Positions 14,188 through 19,550 of a stretch of 19,550 nt of DNA are shown piece after piece (within the stretch, counting starts at the first letter, position 1; every line of letters starts with the position of its first letter). The stretch comes from JBDRRP01 sp964446485 (GTDB lineage Bacteria; Desulfobacterota; Desulfobacteria; Desulfobacterales; JBDRRP01), in assembly GCA_964446485.1 (NCBI GenBank), contig CAYUOU010000077.1, positions 1-19,550 of the forward strand, written 5' to 3'. Below the pieces are notes generated by a model. That model did not search any database and was not told where the DNA came from. It saw only the letters and a list, made by a program, of their open reading frames with translations. The translations under genes were made by a program, and so were the position numbers.

Positions 14188-15963
14188 ATGCACGGTTTTT
14201 ATGGAAACATCCTGAACATTGATCTCAGTGCCCGGTGGTATCGCGTGACACCCTTGGAGCCGGGCACGGCTGAGTTATATCTGGGCGGCAAAGGCCTCGC
14301 GACATATCTGCTGCTCAAGGAAAATCCTCCTGGGGTCGATGCCCTGTCGCCGGAGAACCGATTGATTTTTGCCACGGGACCTGCCGCTGGAAGCCCAGTG
14401 TGGGGGGGGTGCCGCCACGGAATCTATACTAAATCTCCACAGACTGGGTGCTTCGCCGAATCATATTCCGGCGGTACTGTTGCCGAATACATGGCTGCGA
14501 CAGGGTATGATGCCATTGTCATCCATGGCCGGTCAGCGGGTCCGGTCTGGCTGGAAATCCACGATGACGGGGTGGTTTTCCATTCCGCGAAAAACCTCTG
14601 GGGCAAAGACACATTTGCTACAGAAGACGACATCAAGGAAGGGATCCGACGAGAGCACCCGGATAGCCCGGCATGCGGCGTGTTGTGCATCGGGCCGGCA
14701 GGTGAGAATCACGTGTCATTCGCCGTTGTCGAGAACGATTACTGGCGCAGTGCCGGCAGGACTGGCATCGGGGCGGTTATGGGTGCCAAGCGGTTGAAGG
14801 GTATTGCGTTTAGGGGAAACCAAAAAAAATATTTTGCCGATCTGGCGGCTCTAAAATCTTTTGCCAAAACTCAAGCCCACCGAGCCAAAACCGACGCTGG
14901 GGTCAGCGCATACAAGCGCATGGGGACACCCATGCTGGTGGACATCATGAACAACGCCGGCGGATTTCCCACGCGCTACTGGCAAAAAGGGCGTTGCGGT
15001 CATGCCGAAAGAATCAATGCCACCGCACTGCACGAACGCTGTGAGGTGAAACCCCATGCGTGCCGGAAATGCTTTATCGCCTGCGGGCGGCTGACGACCG
15101 TCACAACGGGGCGCCGAGCCGGATTGACCATTGAAGGCCCCGAGTATGAAACGATCTATGTTTTCGGTGGACTGTGTGAAGTCCGAGATATCGAGGACAT
15201 TGCTTACCTGAATGATGTCTGCGACCGGCTCGGCATGGACACGATCAGCGCCGGCAATCTGGTCGCCTTCGCCATCGAAGCGGTCCGTCAGGGGAAGTCC
15301 GATTATGCCATCGATTACGGCCAGGTTGATGCCATTGAACGGCTGTTGGTGGATATTTGCCATCGAAAAGACATCGGCGACCTGCTGGCACAGGGAATCC
15401 GGGTTGCCGCTGATCAGTGGGGCATGACCGAGCAGGCCGTTCACGTGAAAGGTCTTGAACCCGCCGGATACGACCCGCGGGTGTTGAAGGGGATGGGGCT
15501 TGCCTATGGGACTTCTGCACGCGGCGCCTGTCACCTCAGAGCCACTTTTTACAAGCCTGAGCTCTCAGGGCTCGTCGACCCCGAAAAAATTGAAGGAAAG
15601 GCGGCCGTGTTTACCGATTGGGAGGACCGCCTGACCATTTTTGACACATTGATATTGTGCCGGTTCTACCGCGATCTCTACCCGTGGGAAACGCTTGAGG
15701 AAATTGTTCGCGGCTTGATCGGGCTGGACGGTGGCCGCGATCAATTGAGACAGATCGCCGCTCGGATTACCGACAACACGCGCCGGTTCAATTTTCGTGA
15801 AGGGGCCACAGCCGCCGACGATCACTTGCCCAAGCGGCTTTACCGGGAGGCGCTGCCCGAAACCGGCAAGTCTATCCGTAAGGCGGATATGGATCGCCTG
15901 CTTACAGATTACTATCGGTTACGGGGCTGGGACGAAAAGGGGGCGCCCCCGCCACTGCCCTGA
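14188..15963 (+). CDS. Aldehyde:ferredoxin oxidoreductase (tungsten bis-pterin enzyme)
   Basis: This cytoplasmic enzyme oxidises aldehydes to acids and passes electrons to ferredoxin. The 591 residues are close to Pyrococcus furiosus AOR (605). The N-terminal domain shows GNILNIDLSARWYRV, LGGKGLATYLL, FATGPAAGSPVWGG and TKSPQTGCFAESYSGG, the pterin-binding region. The 4Fe-4S ligands are C292, C295 and C299 (CRKCFIAC) plus C491 (LILCRFYRD), the same pattern as the characterised enzyme. IEGPEYETIYVFGG and the LGMDTISAGN motif are also typical. It is the last gene of the operon, 49 bases after the cyclodeaminase-like gene, with the start ATG matching the family's usual MxGxxGxIL opening. Its likely role is to consume the semialdehyde formed by the aminotransferase and save the energy as reduced ferredoxin. 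The metal (tungsten or molybdenum) is inferred from the family. Confidence 0.93.
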   Translation: MHGFYGNILNIDLSARWYRVTPLEPGTAELYLGGKGLATYLLLKENPPGVDALSPENRLIFATGPAAGSPVWGGCRHGIYTKSPQTGCFAESYSGGTVAEYMAATGYDAIVIHGRSAGPVWLEIHDDGVVFHSAKNLWGKDTFATEDDIKEGIRREHPDSPACGVLCIGPAGENHVSFAVVENDYWRSAGRTGIGAVMGAKRLKGIAFRGNQKKYFADLAALKSFAKTQAHRAKTDAGVSAYKRMGTPMLVDIMNNAGGFPTRYWQKGRCGHAERINATALHERCEVKPHACRKCFIACGRLTTVTTGRRAGLTIEGPEYETIYVFGGLCEVRDIEDIAYLNDVCDRLGMDTISAGNLVAFAIEAVRQGKSDYAIDYGQVDAIERLLVDICHRKDIGDLLAQGIRVAADQWGMTEQAVHVKGLEPAGYDPRVLKGMGLAYGTSARGACHLRATFYKPELSGLVDPEKIEGKAAVFTDWEDRLTIFDTLILCRFYRDLYPWETLEEIVRGLIGLDGGRDQLRQIAARITDNTRRFNFREGATAADDHLPKRLYREALPETGKSIRKADMDRLLTDYYRLRGWDEKGAPPPLP

Positions 15964-16026
15964 CGCCCCATCCTCGACGGAAAAATCCCACTATCCAATC
16001 TCATAAAAGACGGCTATGATGACTGC

Positions 16027-16067
16027 CCGGTTTCGGTCGTGTTTGCCGCACGAAACACCGAAACCGG
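16027..16067 (+). terminator. Strong hairpin after the AOR gene (possible terminator)
   Basis: CCGGTTTCGG (16027-16036) pairs perfectly with CCGAAACCGG (16058-16067). An inner TCGTG/CACGA stem adds five pairs, with a four-base bulge. No clear T-run follows, so it may end or protect the operon transcript or act as a leader structure for the next small gene. Confidence 0.5.
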
Positions 16068-16082
16068 CTGAACACATTTTCG

Positions 16083-16115
16083 TCGGGAGCCCTGTACGCA
16101 GCCATAGGCTCCCGA
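16083..16115 (+). promoter_or_regulatory. Hairpin just upstream of the small gene's ribosome binding site
   Basis: TCGGGAGCC (16083-16091) and GGCTCCCGA (16107-16115) form a perfect nine-pair stem with a 15-base loop. It ends seven bases before the Shine-Dalgarno GAGGAGG (16122-16128). It could stabilise the message or affect translation of the 33-residue protein. The function is a guess; the structure is seen directly. Confidence 0.5.
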
Positions 16116-16133
16116 GACATTGAGGAGGTTCCG

Positions 16134-16235
16134 ATGGCCAAAACCGCTGATACCCGAAAAGACGTCAAGAAAAAGCCCGCAATGACCCCCAAACAGAAAA
16201 AGAAGGCCAAGCAGGAGAAGAAAAAGTCCCAATAA
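16134..16235 (+). CDS. Lysine-rich small protein (33 aa)
   Basis: The ATG has an excellent Shine-Dalgarno (GAGGAGG, five bases upstream). It encodes MAKTADTRKDVKKKPAMTPK followed by QKKKAKQEKKKSQ: about 40 percent lysine, no hydrophobic core and no cysteines. It is probably disordered, and the positive charge suggests binding to nucleic acid, ribosomes or the membrane surface. From memory, similar short proteins with an MAK..DTRKD..KKPAKT opening are annotated as hypothetical in deltaproteobacteria. It sits alone behind two hairpins and converges on the radical SAM gene. No function is known to me. Confidence 0.7.
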   Translation: MAKTADTRKDVKKKPAMTPKQKKKAKQEKKKSQ

Positions 16236-16333
16236 AATGCGCGCGCGGTGTTGCTGTTCTCACGCACTGCCCGCACAGATCAGATTGCCGCCGGTGACCG
16301 CTGGGAAATGATAGCGCGGAGCGCGCATTTTAT
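16232..16333. terminator. Long-arm inverted repeat between convergent genes (candidate bidirectional terminator)
   Basis: ATAAAATGCGCGC (16232-16244, overlapping the stop codon of the small gene) is perfectly repeated in inverse as GCGCGCATTTTAT (16321-16333). Beyond the arms, CCA and TGG also match apart from a two-base insertion. The 76 bases between them contain no gene. Each GC-rich arm is flanked outward by an A/T run, so it could end transcription from both sides. The large loop makes it unusual for a simple terminator. Confidence 0.5.
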
Positions 16334-16345
16334 ATTGGTACAAGG

Positions 16346-17404
16346 CTAACGACGGCGACGGCCAAAAAAGCCGTGCGTTACCCTTAGGCCTTCGTCGATG
16401 AGGTCCAATACCCGCTGTTTTTCTTCCGGAAACGAGTACCCTTCGTAGCTGTGGGAGAATAGGTATTCACCGCGGCGGTTTTTCCAGTAGTTTCCGGCAT
16501 GATCGAAACAGACGCGGGAAGTGATCTCGAGGCTGCCGATCATCCGCCGCAGTTCTTTTAGCTGTTCGGTGGGCGAGAGCGGCTGAAATGCCCCCTGGCC
16601 GATCATTTCGAATAGCGGCGTGCCCGGGATGGCCCGAAACGGGCGGGACCTGATATAGTGGGGATCGATGGCGCTGAGCACAGCGGCGGTATTGGCGGCG
16701 TGTTGTTCGGTGAGTGCCTTTCCGCCCAGCCCGGGCATCCAGTATTCGGAAAGTTGAAAACCTGCTTTCATGGCTTTCTTTCCCGCATTGACAAGCCCTT
16801 TGGCATCTACTCCTTTGTTGATCAGTTCCAACAGGCCATCGTCACCCGTTTCCAAGCCCAGGTGAAGGCGGTCCAGGCCGGCCCCGCGGATGGCCGCCAG
16901 TTCCTCGGGCGATTTTCGCGCCACGGTGTGCGAGCGGCCGTAGGAGGTGACCCGGGTGAGCGAGGGAAAGGTACGTTTGAGGTGTTCGAGGGCCGCCACC
17001 AGGTCCGGGGTCTTCATGATGAGGCTGTTGGCATCCTGGATAAAGGCGGTTTTGGCGCCGGCCTGAAGCCAGTAAATCACCATGGCCGCGCCGGGGTGAT
17101 GGTTGAGTGACGGCATCTCGCCGAGAAGGGAAACGATGGCGCGCTGGGTGACCGCGCCCTGGTCCCCCAACCGGTCCGAATGCCGGCGCAGGGCGTCGCA
17201 GAGTCTGGCGATGGCATCGATGTCGGTCTTGATTTCTGCCAGCGGGCGCACTTCGAAGCGCTCGGACTTGTACATGGCGCAAAAGCCGCACCGGTTCCAG
17301 GGACAGTTGCGGGTAAAGCGCACGAGCAGCGAGTGGCTGCCCCCTTCGCTGGGCGGTCGATAGATGCCGGTTTCAAATGGGAATCGCGCGGTTTCGGTGG
17401 TCAT
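16346..17404 (-). CDS. Radical SAM protein of unknown function
   Basis: This is a radical S-adenosylmethionine enzyme of 352 residues. The cluster motif is in FTRNCPWNRCGFCAMYK, with C34, C39 and C42, spaced CX4CX2C rather than the usual CX3CX2C. Further family-like pieces are FIQDANSLIMKTPDL (strand 2 region), RVTSYGRSHTVARKSPEEL, the LDRLHLGLETGDDGLLELIN motif common to the Elp3/MiaB-like SPASM-free group, and SEYWMPGLGGK. A C-terminal tail, FDHAGNYWKNRRGEYLFSHS, contains no extra cysteine cluster. The ATG start has only a weak AAAGG. Its neighbour on the other side (17584 onward) is divergent. The substrate is unknown. Proteins with the NCPWNRC opening are, from memory, frequent and uncharacterised in anaerobes. 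Confidence 0.85.
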   Translation of the reverse strand: MTTETARFPFETGIYRPPSEGGSHSLLVRFTRNCPWNRCGFCAMYKSERFEVRPLAEIKTDIDAIARLCDALRRHSDRLGDQGAVTQRAIVSLLGEMPSLNHHPGAAMVIYWLQAGAKTAFIQDANSLIMKTPDLVAALEHLKRTFPSLTRVTSYGRSHTVARKSPEELAAIRGAGLDRLHLGLETGDDGLLELINKGVDAKGLVNAGKKAMKAGFQLSEYWMPGLGGKALTEQHAANTAAVLSAIDPHYIRSRPFRAIPGTPLFEMIGQGAFQPLSPTEQLKELRRMIGSLEITSRVCFDHAGNYWKNRRGEYLFSHSYEGYSFPEEKQRVLDLIDEGLRVTHGFFGRRRR

Positions 17405-17583
17405 GATTGATGGGTGCCTTTCGTCTGTCTTGTGGCGGCGATGGGGGTTCGTGCACCCGGTTCGACGGGTCCCCCGCTATAATAACGATGCTCGTCGGGA
17501 TTTCAATCGGCCGGCGACCATACCCGGGATCCTTTCGACGATTGAAACCGGCACCCGCCGTCTGCTATGAGGAGAAATTGCTG

Positions 17584-17733
17584 ATGGCCGTCATCGACCA
17601 GCGGCGGGTGCGCGAGGAACGGCAAAACATCGATCCTGCCGGACGTTACCCGGCGCATCGTCGATCGGAGGCGGTAGACGACGTTGCCTATCGAGGAATG
17701 ACGCGATGGGATCGCGGATGGACAGCGGGGTGA
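17584..17733 (+). CDS. Small hypothetical protein (49 aa)
   Basis: An ATG with GAGGAG nine bases upstream opens a 49-codon frame: MAVIDQRRVREERQNIDPAG, then RYPAHRRSEAVDDVAYRGMT, then RWDRGWTAG. It is hydrophilic and arginine-rich, with no recognised domain. It ends 17 bases before the MASE3 fragment on the same strand, so the two may be cotranscribed. It may be a real short gene or a remnant. Confidence 0.35.
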   Translation: MAVIDQRRVREERQNIDPAGRYPAHRRSEAVDDVAYRGMTRWDRGWTAG

Positions 17734-17750
17734 GGTGAAAGGGATGCGGT

Positions 17751-18548
17751 ATGGCCGGTGATCAAGTCCGTGTAGAGGGAAACGCGCTGCCCGGTGCGGT
17801 GGTCTTTGTCGTGGCCCTTGTCGGGCTGTATTTCACCACCTGGGTGAACTACCTTCTGTTTCACAGTCTGGCGGAAATCTTCAGCATCGTGGTGGCCTTT
17901 GTGTATCTGAAACAGGCGCGCAAGCCGAATCCGGCATGGGTGATGGCCGTGTATCTTGTGGTCTCCGGTCTGCTGATCGCCAGTATTTTTTACTGGAAAG
18001 TCTTTCCCGCCTGCTTCACAGAGCGCCAGGGCCTCACCCCGTTCAAGAAGATCAGCGAATATGTCATCTGCGCCATTCTGGGCGCCGCCATCTACCTGCT
18101 TGGAAAAAACAGGGAGCGCTTCGAGCCCCGGGTCTTCGTGCTGCTGCTGTGGTCGCTGGTGTGCACCATCGTTTCCGAGCTGGCCTCCCAGGATGCCACC
18201 ATCCGGCTTAGCGGTTCACCTCCGGAGTTTATCCCTCAACTGCATTCCCCGGATGGTGATGAACAGGTGCGCCTATCGAACCATACGGCGCTGATCAGAA
18301 CGCTCCCGGAACGCTGGACAAAATACTCGGCCGATTATTTCGACCGCTTGGTTCGGGAGGTGACGCGGCGGTTGACCGGTGCCAATCCACTAACAAGCAT
18401 CGTCGCGATGCGTCTGGAAGACCACCTGGAATCCCGTGGGCGTAGCGCATCAGCCATGGTCCAGGCCGCGGTATGTCAGGCCGTGCACTGTGGGCGGTCC
18501 GGGTACATTGATGAATTCGCGGCCCCCAATGCACCGGCTCTTGTTTGA
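17751..18548 (+). pseudogene. MASE3 membrane-sensor fragment with unrelated tail (probable gene remnant)
   Basis: The N-terminal half matches the MASE3 sensor domain of histidine kinases and diguanylate cyclases: WVNYLLFHSLAEIFSIVVAF (31-50), IASIFYWKVFPACF (76-89), GLTPFKKISEYVICAILGAA (94-113), then PRVFVLLLWSLVCTIVSELA (126-145). In intact MASE3 proteins about 60-70 residues with further membrane spans separate the first two blocks; here only about 25 lie between, suggesting an in-frame deletion near residues 52-62. After residue 146 the match stops, and a 120-residue soluble tail of unknown origin follows instead of a kinase or GGDEF domain. The ATG has AAAGGG seven bases upstream, so the frame may still be translated. 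It may therefore be a novel short membrane protein, but a decayed sensor is more likely. Confidence 0.6.
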
Positions 18549-18620
18549 TGTGAGCTATCGGTTTTTAAAAATCTAAAGACAACATTCCTGGAAGCGGGCG
18601 CATATCAGAAACGAGGCGAT

Positions 18621-19385
18621 ATGAAAGGGGAGAGCCAGAACACGGATTTCAAGTCGTTACGGGTGCTGACACGCAGATGCCCGGAATGGGGTGAATTAGC
18701 AAAAGACTGCGTGGCGTTTGCCAATTCTCAGGGCGGAAGCCTGTTAATCGGTATAGAAGAGCGCTCGCATGAGGCCCCTGAGGGTCAACGCATCGCCGTC
18801 GAACTGGTCGACAAGGTGCGAAGGCGTATCGGCGAACTGACGGTCAACGTTGCTGCCGGATTCCAGCGGCGCCAGTCTAAGACATCCGGGGGAGAGTATC
18901 TTGAAATTTTGGTCCGCCGGTCTGTATCACCGGCATCGACCACTGATGGGCGCTATTACCTTCGGGTGGGTGATACGTGCAAACCTCTTGTGGGCGAAGA
19001 GGTTCAACGGCTATTGAACGAGCGTAGCGCACAACCATGGGAGACGCTGACAACGCTGGCAGTTCATAAGAGCAATGCTGATCCAGTGCTAGTAGCGGCC
19101 TTTCTGGACGGCATTCGATCCTCTGACCGAGTGAAAGATTCGGTCAAGGAAAAGAGCGATGGCGAGCTGCTTGACCACTATTACCTGGCCATTGACGGGC
19201 AGTTGACCCACCTGGGAATTCTATGCGTCGGCCGTCGCGCTGAACGTGCTAGGCTGGGCACCGCTCCGGTCGTTCAGTTCATCAAATATGATGCCGACGG
19301 GCGCAAGGTCAATAAAACCGCCTGGGATGACCATGCCTGTTCACCGATGGCGGCGTTATCGTGCGGCGTGATGTCTATTGAATAA
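18621..19385 (+). pseudogene. AlbA_2 (Schlafen-like) ATP-binding protein, C-terminally truncated
   Basis: The opening NTDFKSLRVL, then ELAKDCVAFANSQGGSLLIG followed by IEE (about 7-47), is the AlbA_2 domain (PF04326) found in putative transcriptional regulators and RecG-like ATP-binding proteins. Matching sequence continues through RYYLRVGDTCKPLVGEEVQR, HLGILCVGRRAERARLGTAP and FIKYDADGRKVNKTAWDD (about 219-237). Relatives go on with SPMELI and a GHKL-type ATPase region to roughly 450-500 residues. Here the match breaks after CSPMA (near 19350), and a stop follows ten codons later. GAGG four bases before the ATG gives a good start. It is best read as a fragment cut by deletion or insertion; the downstream sequence shows no continuation. 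Such proteins are often linked to defence or stress loci, but here the context is only eroded genes. Confidence 0.7.
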
Positions 19386-19499
19386 ATGCGGTCGAATTCC
19401 GTTGAAATCAGTTCTTGGCTGAACGTCGGCGAAGCTGAAATATTTCGTATTCATAGTGTTTTCAGGTGGTTCTCTATTTAATAAATTAGCCCGAATCCT
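19386..19499. other. AT-rich stretch without a gene
   Basis: This sequence follows the truncated AlbA_2 gene and is clearly richer in A and T than the rest of the window. No remainder of the AlbA_2 protein, terminal repeat or attachment site could be seen. Confidence 0.4.
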
Positions 19500-19550
19500 A
19501 TGACCGCAAATAACGGTTGGATTTATGTAAAGCCTTATCGTTATTGCGTC
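19500..19550 (+). CDS. Possible start of a gene running off the right edge
   Basis: An ATG at 19500 opens a frame, MTANNGWIYVKPYRYCV, that is still open at the end of the window. The composition is protein-like, but there is no clear Shine-Dalgarno and 17 codons are too few to assign a family. Confidence 0.25.
   Translation, partial: MTANNGWIYVKPYRYCV

Noticed and set aside
14851..15534. Minus-strand open frame inside the aldehyde:ferredoxin oxidoreductase gene
   Set aside because: The plus-strand protein is complete with all cluster cysteines; the antisense product has no recognisable domain.
17478..17483. TATAAT as a -10 box before the 49-residue ORF
   Set aside because: No -35-like hexamer at 16-18 bases upstream; the nearest, TTCGAC, is only 11 bases away.

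Overview
The window reads as a GC-rich chromosomal segment of an anaerobic deltaproteobacterium, most likely a marine sulfate reducer related to Desulfosarcina/Desulfococcus. This is an inference. It rests on a tungsten-type aldehyde:ferredoxin oxidoreductase, a MASE3-type sensor fragment, an AlbA_2 ATP-binding protein fragment, a lysine-rich mini-protein of a kind common in that group, and a dispersed palindromic element starting CTTGACGG..CCGTAAAAAGT. No rRNA, tRNA, CRISPR array or intact transposase was seen.

Left part (1-5300). A minus-strand beta-ketoacyl-ACP synthase III gene of the long PA3286-like type sits between two inverted copies of the dispersed element (1-55 and 1648-1702, 54 of 55 bases matching). 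Between it and the left copy is a small gene broken at a T8 run. Next come a class I DAHP synthase (minus), a divergent EamA/DMT exporter (plus) and a convergent phytochelatin-synthase-like cysteine peptidase (minus). About 1 kb of low-content sequence follows, with small or decayed reading frames.

Centre (6149-15963). This is the main feature of the window. A PAS-PAS-AAA+ sigma-54 activator is followed by a 285-base AT-rich intergenic region. That region holds a palindromic candidate activator site (8011-8030), further half-sites, and an excellent -24/-12 promoter (8104-8121). Downstream are seven co-directional genes with short gaps: GabT-like class III aminotransferase, octopine/nopaline-type opine dehydrogenase, polar amino acid ABC binding protein, permease, ATPase, ornithine cyclodeaminase/mu-crystallin family enzyme, and aldehyde:ferredoxin oxidoreductase. 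Together they suggest import of an amino-acid-like compound, possibly an opine. NAD(P)-linked cleavage, deamination or transamination, and ferredoxin-linked oxidation of the resulting aldehyde would follow. The layout recalls the opine-catabolic (occ/noc) regions of Agrobacterium Ti plasmids (ABC transporter plus ornithine cyclodeaminase), but uses anaerobic redox enzymes. The substrate cannot be read from sequence.

Right part (15964-19550). A 33-residue lysine-rich protein with a strong ribosome binding site lies behind two strong hairpins. It converges on a radical SAM protein with a CX4CX2C cluster motif, and a 13-base inverted repeat lies between the two. The last 2 kb looks eroded: a small ORF, a MASE3 membrane-sensor fragment with an internal deletion and an unrelated tail, an AlbA_2 protein cut to about half length, and an AT-rich end with an ORF starting at the window edge.
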